5,749 nucleotides of DNA. Source: Prevotellaceae bacterium (GTDB lineage: Bacteria > Bacteroidota > Bacteroidia > Bacteroidales > UBA932). Each line of letters begins with the position of its first letter. The stretch's first letter is position 1. This document shows positions 1 to 5,416 of this stretch, in pieces. The stretch covers positions 1 through 5,749 of the forward strand of contig JAITAP010000102.1 in NCBI GenBank assembly GCA_031284065.1, written 5' to 3'. Position numbers and translations under genes: made by a program. The notes beneath the pieces were generated by a model. That model was not told the origin of the DNA, ran no database searches, and saw nothing but the letters and a program-made list of their open reading frames with translations.

Positions 1-33
1 CGTCGCGCGGTTCGGCTTATTTACGACGTTTAA

Positions 34-167
34 GCTGAAAGCTGAAAAATTTGGCCAACGCCAAGCGGAGGCTTTGGAGCCGTGCGCCGGCAGTGCAGCA
101 TTTTTGAATTGCACACGCAAGCTCGCTCGCCGCGCCCGCAGTTGTATCCTAACTTTCAACTTTCAGC
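34..167. repeat. imperfect inverted repeat bracketing the 3' non-coding region
   Basis: The left arm at 34-50 (GCTGAAAGCTGAAAAAT) matches the reverse complement of the right arm at 151-167 (AACTTTCAACTTTCAGC) at 14 of 17 positions. The left arm itself contains a tandem GCTGAAA. The arms are 100 bases apart. Short words of this kind are low in complexity, so this may be a dispersed intergenic repeat or chance. Nothing coding is seen in the 180 bases containing it. Confidence 0.35.
45..64 (-). terminator. possible intrinsic terminator of the beta-barrel gene
   Basis: Read on the minus strand this is TTGGC, loop GTTG, GCCAA, followed by ATTTTT: a 5-bp stem with a run of five T. It lies about 115 bases downstream of the barrel gene's stop codon, with no other gene between. 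The stem is short and the distance long, so it is a candidate only. No better terminator is visible nearer the stop. Confidence 0.3.
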
Positions 168-180
168 GTCAACTTCCGGC

Positions 181-825
181 TTAAAAGTTGTAGCCAAGGC
201 TTACGCCAAAGGTGCGGTTCTTCAGGGAGTCGTCGCCCTCTCCGGTGTCCATGTTGGACAGCCCAAGGTCGTAGCCCAAGCCCAGGTAGAATTGCTTGTA
301 CTCCACGCCTGCGCCAAAGGCAAGCCCAAAGTGAAACCAGCTGTAGTCGCCGTCAAAGACGTCGCTTTCGCCGGAGGTCTTTTGTCCGTTGCTCGTTCTC
401 TCCCATTTTTCCTTACCGCTCACCGCAAAGCCAATGGACGGCCCAAAGTGCGCCCTTACGTTAATGTCGCCCGCAAGGGGGTACTTCACCGAAGCCAGCA
501 GCGGCAGCTCCAGGTAGTACAGGCTGGTGGTAGTCGTGCGCGAATCCCCGCTCCACTTGCTGCCCTTGGAGGTAAGGTACAGCCCCGGCTGAACGTAGAG
601 CCACGCGGGTAGCGAGGGGGCAAAGTTTGCCAGCGGAACGTCGGCAACCGCGCCGAGGTGAAAGCCCACCTTGCTGTCGGATGTTTCGGACTTGCTGCCA
701 CTCGATAGCTTTTGGCTGTCGAAGTTAAGCCCTGCTCTTGCGCCGAACGTAATCGGCTCTTGCGCTGCCGCGCCGGTGATGGTTCCGGCGGCAAGCGCGG
801 CGAATAGAATAAATTTTTTTCTCAT
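181..825 (-). CDS. PorT-type outer-membrane beta-barrel protein
   Basis: This 214-residue protein is predicted to be exported and inserted in the outer membrane as a small beta-barrel (OMP_b-brl_2/PorT-like superfamily). Residues 1-21 form a signal peptide: basic MRKK, a hydrophobic core, and AAA before a likely cleavage at Q22. Family-like strands follow: FGARAGLNF (27-35), LYVQPGLYLTSKG (76-88), YLELPLLASVKYPL (104-117), GPSIGFAVSGK (128-138), FGLAFGAGVEY (166-176) and a closing FGVSLGYNF (206-214) with the terminal aromatic residue expected of an outer-membrane barrel. Polar, Ser/Thr/Asp-rich stretches (41-52, 91-101, 143-160, 194-203) alternate with the strands and would be loops. The start is chosen because it begins the signal peptide; no Shine-Dalgarno is visible, as is usual in Bacteroidota. 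It stands alone on the minus strand. Ligand and role cannot be told from sequence; such proteins are often annotated only as outer-membrane beta-barrel proteins. Confidence 0.88.
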   Translation of the reverse strand: MRKKFILFAALAAGTITGAAAQEPITFGARAGLNFDSQKLSSGSKSETSDSKVGFHLGAVADVPLANFAPSLPAWLYVQPGLYLTSKGSKWSGDSRTTTTSLYYLELPLLASVKYPLAGDINVRAHFGPSIGFAVSGKEKWERTSNGQKTSGESDVFDGDYSWFHFGLAFGAGVEYKQFYLGLGYDLGLSNMDTGEGDDSLKNRTFGVSLGYNF

Positions 826-850
826 GATAATTTGGTTTTTGTAAAAATTT

Positions 851-1150
851 GATTTTTTTGCGCCCTACTCGTGAGGCTTTTCGGGCGTTGCGCCCCGTTT
901 TTTGCGATGGTGTGCGGCTCCATGCTTAAGAAATTTTGGGTGAGGCAGGCACATAAAAAAATCGCGAACTCAACTTTGCCACCCGTGCTCAAGGCTTTTG
1001 GACGCCCACGCTCCACAGCAAAAAGTAAAGCCCGCGATTTCTCGCGAGCGTTCAACTTTGCCCTTGGGAGCGCTGAAATTTCCGAAGTTTCAAGCACAAG
1101 ATGCAAGCAAACGCTTTATAGTATATGCCAGCCACTCTCCTTGAGAGCGG
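851..1150. repeat. repeat unit copy 1 (about 300 bp, hairpin-rich)
   Basis: This is the first of two direct copies, about 350 bases apart. Near-identical blocks shared with copy 2 include the segment starting at 855 (TTTTTGCGCCCTACTCGTGA and onward to CGCCCCG at 897), TTTTGGGTGAGGCAGG (934-949), GCGAGCGTTCAACTTT (1044-1059), and the stretch from TTGGGAG at 1064 through CAAGCACAAG at 1100; CTCCTTGAGA recurs near 1137. Substitutions and small indels separate these blocks. The copy holds a weakened version of a long imperfect hairpin (about 982-1100), a GGGCG-TTG-CGCCC hairpin (883-895) and a terminal CTCTC-CTT-GAGAG hairpin (1135-1147). It ends about 25 bases upstream of the minus-strand barrel start, so that gene's promoter must lie in or beside it. 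No target-site duplication was recognised. Confidence 0.85.
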
Positions 1151-1200
1151 CTCCTCGCGTTGAGGTTACGTTACGGGCTCATAGGCAAACGATTTTAAAG

Positions 1201-1507
1201 GATGAATTTTTGCGCCCTACTCGTGAGGCTTTTCGGGCGTTGCGCCCCGCGCTTTTTTTTGTAATGGTGGCGGCTCCATTTTTTAGGGATTTTTGGGTGA
1301 GGCAGGCGCATAAAAAAACCGTGAACTCAACTTCTACTTGTGCTTGAGGTCTTCGGATACCCATACTCCCAAATAAAAGAATAAAGCCCACGATTTCTCG
1401 TGAGCGTTCAACTTTATTCTTGGGAGTGCTGAAATTTCCGAAGTTTCAAGCACAAGAATTTAAGCGTAACGCTTTACGTATATGTCCACCGTTCTCCTTG
1501 AGAACGA
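1201..1507. repeat. repeat unit copy 2 (about 300 bp, hairpin-rich)
   Basis: This is the second direct copy, separated from copy 1 by about 50 unrelated bases. The shared left block begins at 1207 and runs through CGCCCCG (1243-1249). The right end is CGTTCTC-CTT-GAGAACG (1490-1506), after which similarity stops. This copy retains the more complete long hairpin (1337-1456). Open frames across the pair exist on both strands, but small indels put the left blocks of the two copies in different frames, so no protein is conserved between them. The unit could be a structured RNA gene or leader, a miniature non-autonomous mobile element, or a dispersed intergenic repeat. Confidence 0.85.
1337..1456. 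other. long imperfect hairpin in repeat copy 2
   Basis: Nested pairings read directly from sequence: CTTGTGCTTGA (1337-1347) with TCAAGCACAAG (1446-1456), 11 perfect pairs; CTTCGGA (1351-1357) with TCCGAAG (1437-1443), 7; ACTCCCAA (1365-1372) with TTGGGAGT (1420-1427), 8; GAATAAAG (1379-1386) with CTTTATTC (1412-1419), 8; and apical CACGA (1389-1393) with TCGTG (1398-1402) around a TTTC loop, 5. That makes 39 pairs in 120 bases, interrupted by small bulges and internal loops. In copy 1 the same positions pair less completely, but CGCGA-TTTC-TCGCG (1033-1046) and CGCTCC/GGAGCG (1009-1014/1067-1072) persist. The transcribed strand is undetermined. Confidence 0.75.
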
Positions 1508-1584
1508 TTTTTCATGCAAATTTATTTTACTGCCATCTAATCACCATAAAAATTTTAAAAGTTAACGATGCAAATAATGGGGGG

Positions 1585-1592
1585 CAAAGATA
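1585..1592 (-). promoter_or_regulatory. TAnnTTTG-type -7 element reading leftward
   Basis: The minus strand reads TATCTTTG here, matching the Bacteroidota -7 consensus TAnnTTTG, followed by a run of six C. No TTTG-like -33 element is seen at the usual spacing of about 19-20 bases; the nearest, at 1628-1625, is too far upstream. If active, it would drive transcription leftward through repeat copies 2 and 1 towards the barrel gene. The same octamer occurs on the plus strand at 1899-1906 inside the transposase remnant, which shows that the motif can occur without being a promoter. Confidence 0.3.
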
Positions 1593-1621
1593 CACATTTT
1601 TTCGATACCGCGTACAGAGGT

Positions 1622-1640
1622 GCGCAAATTTTTTTTGCGC
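1622..1640. other. short A/T-cored hairpin
   Basis: GCGCAAA (1622-1628), a five-T loop and TTTGCGC (1634-1640) form a perfect 7-bp palindrome. It lies just left of the stop codon of the second reading frame in the transposase-remnant region, so it could be a transcription end signal for leftward transcripts. No T-run follows the stem on either strand. Confidence 0.35.
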
Positions 1641-1655
1641 GGCGGCAAAATTTCT

Positions 1656-1932
1656 TCATAGTGAGGCAGTTTGCTCCGCTGCGTACAGCGGTATATTTGT
1701 CAGCCACCCCTCCTCGCGGTAGTCGGACATGGAGGCGCGGACGGTGCGCCGGGGCGCGTACTGCTTCGTAAACGTGCGCAAGCTCTTCCCGGCCGGCCAA
1801 CTCCCATTCCTTTAAAACGCTATCCTCCAGCCATAACGTTAAGCTGCCTCGCCGGCATAAACTTTCGTTACAGGCTTTCCAGCTTGTAATTTTATACGTA
1901 TCTTTGCCACGGGTTATTGGTGTGGTACTCAT
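1656..1932 (-). pseudogene. IS5-like transposase N-terminal remnant fused to unrelated or frameshifted sequence
   Basis: From ATG at 1932 the minus strand encodes about 38 residues resembling the start of IS5-group DDE transposases of Bacteroidota: DTYKITSWKACNESL, then CRRGSLTLWLEDSVLKEW, the usual 'YK..W..YN..L..RGS.TLW....' pattern. After KEW the expected continuation (a basic linker, the YSD segment and the DDE catalytic core) is absent; full-length proteins run to several hundred residues. The original frame stays open through to 1555 but reads as arginine-rich filler. A second frame, starting after a TAA near 1820 and ending at TGA (1658-1656), gives a more protein-like stretch, including FTKQYAPRRTVRASMSDYRE and WLTNIPLYAAEQ, with no recognised homology. 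The simplest reading is a truncated insertion sequence abutting the 3' end of another decayed gene. A frameshifted single gene is less likely. Confidence 0.5.
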
Positions 1933-2002
1933 GGTAGCTGTATTTTTTATTGCGTAAATGACTTTGTTGCAATGAGAGCGCATTATAAAATTTAAATTGG
2001 CT

Positions 2003-2071
2003 GCCGCCACGCCGTCCCTAACGGGACGGGGGAGATGCTGCCAAGCCACCCTGCGGCGGCTCCCCTGTCCC
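2003..2071. repeat. GC-rich composite palindrome with alternative pairings
   Basis: CCGTCCC (2012-2018), loop TAAC, GGGACGG (2023-2029) is a perfect 7-bp hairpin. The same GGGACGG begins GGGACGGGGGAG (2023-2034), which pairs with CTCCCCTGTCCC (2060-2071) with one G-T wobble, and inside that stem GCTGCC (2037-2042) pairs with GGCGGC (2055-2060). GCCGCC (2003-2008) is a second possible partner for GGCGGC. The two folds exclude each other. The block is far richer in G+C than its flanks and sits about 70 bases upstream of the membrane-protein gene. It may be a dispersed palindromic element rather than a regulator. Confidence 0.55.
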
Positions 2072-2139
2072 GCACCGCGCTGCCTGAAAGGTAGATTTTT
2101 CAAACAATAGAATCGTCACGAATTTATTAAAAAAGCATC

Positions 2140-2670
2140 ATGGAAAAGAAACTCAGCGTTGTAAAGTATTTCTGGCAAATCATATATGCACACACAATAG
2201 CGTATTTCCTTGCCGGATTGTTTGCGCTTTTCGTTGTAAATTACAGGGATTTATTTGCAACAGAAATTATATCGTCATTCATGCGCCCTGTGGATGAGCC
2301 GATTGTGGCATTAGGGCCTATTCTGCAAATATTTCGCGGAATAGTAATGGCCTTGGTTTTGCTGCCTTTACGCGCTACATTTTTTGAGCAAAAAAATGGG
2401 CTGGTTAAGCTGGGGCTGATAATCATCGGATTTTCACTACTTTCAACTATTGGTCCAACAATGGGGTCGCTTGACGGATATATTTTTACGAAAATCCCGT
2501 ACATGTACCAGCTTTTAGGGTATCCGGAGGCGGCAATTTACGTGTTGCTGTTTATTGGGATACTGAAAGTTTCCATAAAATATGAGCATAAAAAAATCAT
2601 CACCGCGCTATCAATAGCTGCAATGCTACTGATACTTTTAATGGGAGTAACGGGTTACATAATGGCATGA
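2140..2670 (+). CDS. conserved-looking five-helix membrane protein, function unknown
   Basis: This 176-residue protein is mostly hydrophobic and would be embedded in the inner membrane. Membrane segments are visible at about residues 12-33, 58-77, 88-105, 129-146 and 153-174, joined by short loops. Between the first two lies a polar, proline-containing stretch, MRPVDEPIVALGP (48-60), followed by LQIFRG; buried polar and charged residues there and in the GPTMGS loop (105-110) are the best candidates for functional positions. It resembles uncharacterised membrane proteins that share the pattern 'MRP.D.P.VA.GP.LQ..RG', but I cannot assign a role. ATG at 2140 is the first start of the open frame; the upstream sequence is A-rich without a Shine-Dalgarno. 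It ends 46 bases before the kinase start on the same strand, so co-transcription is possible. Its codons are visibly more A+T-rich than those of the kinase, which hints at a separate origin. Confidence 0.8.
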   Translation: MEKKLSVVKYFWQIIYAHTIAYFLAGLFALFVVNYRDLFATEIISSFMRPVDEPIVALGPILQIFRGIVMALVLLPLRATFFEQKNGLVKLGLIIIGFSLLSTIGPTMGSLDGYIFTKIPYMYQLLGYPEAAIYVLLFIGILKVSIKYEHKKIITALSIAAMLLILLMGVTGYIMA

Positions 2671-2716
2671 GGCTAAATGTAAGCCACACTCGGAATGGCG
2701 ACAGGCAAATTTTTCC

Positions 2717-5218
2717 ATGAAAAAGAGCATTGAGCATAAAATCCGCGTCAAAGCGGTGCTGGGTTACCTCTTGGTGCCGGTTGCCTGTGTGGGGATGATT
2801 TTGTACATCCACCACCTCAACACCCGCATCGACCGGCAGAAGAAAAATATAGAGCGCCACAACCTCGTGCTTTCCCTGACCGACGAGCTGACAGCGTCGG
2901 TGCAGCGGGCGCAGTCGGCGGCCAACCTGTTCCTGTTCTCCAACAATTCGCAGTATTTCCGGCAGCTTCAGGAGCTGTTGCCCGTCGTGGAGCAGCAGGT
3001 GGATTCGCTCATCGCCCTGTCCAGCGACTCCGTGCAGCCTCAAATGCTGCGCAACGTTGTCTTTTTGCTGCAAAAAAAGAAAACGTCCATAGCAAAGCTT
3101 GCCGAGTATTTTAGCCGGTACAGCGTGAACGATACGCTTGTTCGCTGGCTGCAAAGCTACACGCCGGCGGTAACAACCGATTCCGTCATTGTTACGGCCG
3201 TTCATCAGGATACGCTGGTGCAAGCGCCGGAGCCCGAGCCGGAAGAGCCGAAAAATTTTTGGCAAAAAATCGGAAACATGTTTTCTACCCCACCGCCCCA
3301 AAAAGAGGTGTACAACGTGGTAACGACCATACAGACAAGCACCCTGAGAAATGTTGCCGTTGACACGCTTTCCATGCTGTCCGTGCTGTCGGGAATGCGA
3401 AAAATGTCGGAGCAAAATAGCGAAAGCTACGTCAAAAAGATAAAATCCATAGAGCATTTGGTAAACCGGCTGGTAGCCACCGATCAGGAGGTGTCGAAAG
3501 ATATATCGGAGCTGCTCATCAAGCTGCACCGGCAAACGCTGGACTCCACGCTCGCCGTAATTAACAACAACAAGCAGCTGGTAGAAAAAAACTACATTTC
3601 CTCCGTCGCCATTGGCGTGGCGCTGTCGTTGCTCGTGCTGGTGTTCATCTTTTTGATAATTATCGACGCAAATAAGAGCTACGCCACCCGGAGAGCGCTG
3701 GAGGACGAGCAACGGCGCACCAAAGAGCTGATGAACAGCCGGCACGAGCTGCTGCTCTCCGTGTCGCACGACGTCAAAGCGCCGCTGACCTCCATGCTGG
3801 GGTATCTGGAGCTCTGGAAAGATAAGGAGCTGCCGCCAAAGCGACAACAACAGCTCGTTTCGATGCAAAGCTCGGGGACGTACATCCTTTTGCTGTTGAC
3901 CAACCTGCTCGATTTTTCGCGGCTTGAGCAGGGCAAGCTACAGGCAAACTACAGCGCGTTTGACGTGCAGACGCTGTGCCGCGAAGTTGAGGCAATGTTT
4001 GCCCCGCTTGCCTTGCAGAAAGGGCTTGCGTTCAGGCAGCGCTGCGAGCTGCGCGACTTGGCCTGCGTAGCGTCCGACAGGCTAAAGCTCAAGCAAATCA
4101 TGGTAAACCTCGTGTCGAACGCCGTGAAGTACACCCAGAAGGGAGAAGTTGCCCTGACCGTGTGGGAGGAGGACCGCCGCCTGCGCCTTTGCGTTGCAGA
4201 CACGGGCATTGGCATACCGGAGGCAAAAATAGAAAATCTCTTTAAGCCTTTTTTGCGAATTGACAGCGGCAGCTCCGTTGCAGAGGGTAGCGGGCTGGGA
4301 ATGTACGTGGTAAAAGGGTTGACGGAAATCTTGCAGGGTAGCGTCTCCGTGCGCTCGCAGGAGGGGCAGGGCACGCAGGTAGAGCTTGTTTTGCCCGCCG
4401 AAAAAGCGTCGGCAGACGCGGCGACGCTTCAGGAAGCGCCGCCGACGGCTTCCACCGGCAAAAAGCTCAACGTGCTGGTGGCGGACGACGACGCTTCCCT
4501 GCTCACCATGCTGGAGGAAATGCAGCACAAGCTGGGCAACACGGTGACCACGTGCCGGAGCATTGCGGAGCTTGAGGCGTTGCTCCCGCAACTCGGCAGC
4601 TTCGACATGGTACTCACCGATATGGATATGGGGGCAACTTCGGGGAAAGACTTGTTGCTGAAGGTGCGCGAAGCTTCGCCCTCCATACCCGTTTTTGTGA
4701 TGACGGCGCTCGGCGATTTTTCGTACGAGCGAGCCATCAGCGAAGGTTTTGACGGATACTTGCCAAAACCGTTTTCGATGAGCCTGCTCGCCGAGCTGCC
4801 CAAAAAGAGAGCCGCCGGCAACGCCCCTAACGCCCCTGAACAGGACTCGAGCAAAAGCGGCGTTGCCGCGCTGCTGGAGCTCTTCAACGGCGACAGAGAG
4901 GCCGTTGAGGACGTGCTGAAAGTTTTTGTAGCCGACGCCGCCCGCAACCTCGCGCTGCTCCGCCGCTTGGTTGCCCAAAACGATTTTCAGTCCGCGCAGG
5001 CGCTTTGCCACAAGATGCTGCCCATGTTTGCGCAGCTGAAATTGACAGATTTGGTAGCGCTGCCGGAAAAAATGAGCGCGCTGCGGGGCAAAAAGCCAAA
5101 GCATTTTCCCAAGTGGCGCAAGGAAACGCTGGCGTTTGCAACCGAAGCGGAAAAGCAACTCAAAGAAATTGCGGACGTTAACGCCATCAAAAACTTGGAA
5201 AAAATCAAAATTCTCTGA
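2717..5218 (+). CDS. hybrid sensor histidine kinase with receiver and C-terminal Hpt domains
   Basis: This 833-residue inner-membrane phosphorelay kinase has TM1 at about 12-31 and TM2 at about 297-318, enclosing a largely helical sensor of about 260 residues without a recognised ligand fold. The sensor contains a Pro/Glu-rich insert (170-178) followed by NFWQKIGNMF. The HisKA domain has SHDVKAPL with phospho-acceptor H351. The HATPase domain has N-box NLVSNAVKY (N464, N468), G1 DTGIGIP (D495), F-box LFKPF and G2 GSGLGM (524-529). After a linker (about 558-583) comes a receiver with acidic D590-D592, phospho-acceptor D635 in LTDMDM, T663 and K684 (LPKPF). The C-terminal helical region (about 717-820) fits an Hpt domain with CHKMLPMF, acceptor H765. 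All catalytic residues are present, giving H351 to D635 to H765 and then an external regulator. H351+4 is alanine, where many HisKA kinases have the Thr/Asn used for phosphatase activity, so a reverse reaction may be weak (inference). No DNA-binding output or partner regulator is in the window. The ATG directly precedes the basic N-terminus and TM1. Confidence 0.95.
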   Translation: MKKSIEHKIRVKAVLGYLLVPVACVGMILYIHHLNTRIDRQKKNIERHNLVLSLTDELTASVQRAQSAANLFLFSNNSQYFRQLQELLPVVEQQVDSLIALSSDSVQPQMLRNVVFLLQKKKTSIAKLAEYFSRYSVNDTLVRWLQSYTPAVTTDSVIVTAVHQDTLVQAPEPEPEEPKNFWQKIGNMFSTPPPQKEVYNVVTTIQTSTLRNVAVDTLSMLSVLSGMRKMSEQNSESYVKKIKSIEHLVNRLVATDQEVSKDISELLIKLHRQTLDSTLAVINNNKQLVEKNYISSVAIGVALSLLVLVFIFLIIIDANKSYATRRALEDEQRRTKELMNSRHELLLSVSHDVKAPLTSMLGYLELWKDKELPPKRQQQLVSMQSSGTYILLLLTNLLDFSRLEQGKLQANYSAFDVQTLCREVEAMFAPLALQKGLAFRQRCELRDLACVASDRLKLKQIMVNLVSNAVKYTQKGEVALTVWEEDRRLRLCVADTGIGIPEAKIENLFKPFLRIDSGSSVAEGSGLGMYVVKGLTEILQGSVSVRSQEGQGTQVELVLPAEKASADAATLQEAPPTASTGKKLNVLVADDDASLLTMLEEMQHKLGNTVTTCRSIAELEALLPQLGSFDMVLTDMDMGATSGKDLLLKVREASPSIPVFVMTALGDFSYERAISEGFDGYLPKPFSMSLLAELPKKRAAGNAPNAPEQDSSKSGVAALLELFNGDREAVEDVLKVFVADAARNLALLRRLVAQNDFQSAQALCHKMLPMFAQLKLTDLVALPEKMSALRGKKPKHFPKWRKETLAFATEAEKQLKEIADVNAIKNLEKIKIL

Positions 5219-5234
5219 CTTTTCCCAAGTTTTT
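5189..5234 (+). terminator. terminator-like hairpin overlapping the kinase stop codon
   Basis: AAAAACTTGG (5189-5198) pairs with CCAAGTTTTT (5225-5234), and AAAA (5199-5202) with TTTT (5220-5223): 14 pairs with a single bulged C (5224). The loop contains the TGA stop. The 3' arm ends in five T, as in an intrinsic terminator whose A-tract pairs with its U-tract; the stem is A/T-rich, so strength is uncertain. It is nearly symmetric, but leftward transcripts from the gene at 5417 would also meet it. Confidence 0.55.
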
Positions 5235-5416
5235 AATCATTTTCCACGCAAAAAACGGCATAAAACGGATTTGATTTAAACCCAAAATGTCACTTGGCAG
5301 TAATTCATTTTAAAACGCATTTTATCAGGGTTATTACCAGCGTATTGCAGATTCTATTTTCTAATAGCGTCCGTTAGAATTATCAGTTGGCTATACCGTA
5401 AACGGGCATTGGGGGG
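5219..5416. other. A+T-rich intergenic region between convergent genes
   Basis: About 200 bases separate the kinase stop from the stop of the minus-strand Rpn-family gene. Apart from the kinase terminator arm, I see only a weak CTATT-TTCT-AATAG hairpin (5354-5367) and a repeated AAAACGG (5253-5259 and 5263-5269). No open frame, tRNA or convincing second terminator is visible. Confidence 0.5.

Noticed and set aside
82..612. 176-residue plus-strand frame opposite the barrel gene
   Set aside because: The opposite strand has a signal peptide and barrel motifs; this frame has neither and begins in non-coding sequence.
871..1347. 158-residue plus-strand frame spanning both repeat copies, with FWVRQAHKK occurring twice
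   Set aside because: The internal repetition only reflects the DNA repeat. The frame crosses unrelated spacer and the two copies are not kept in frame over their whole length.
822..1391. Minus-strand frames in each repeat copy (822-1106 and 1179-1391) sharing FLCACLTQ
   Set aside because: The similarity ends after that segment because indels shift the frame, so protein-level conservation is not supported.
851..1507. CRISPR array
   Set aside because: There are only two copies of a 300-bp unit, with no short regular repeats and spacers.
1899..1906. Plus-strand TATCTTTG as a promoter for the gene at 2140
   Set aside because: It lies within the transposase remnant coding GKDTYK on the other strand, has no -33 partner, and is over 230 bases from the start codon.
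2600..3868. 422-residue minus-strand open frame opposite the kinase N-terminal half
   Set aside because: It is rich in His, Arg, Gln and Leu as expected of an antisense shadow, has no recognisable domain, and lies opposite a clearly real kinase.
4082..5158. 358-residue minus-strand open frame opposite the kinase, receiver and Hpt domains
   Set aside because: Same antisense composition, and the plus-strand frame carries all the catalytic motifs.
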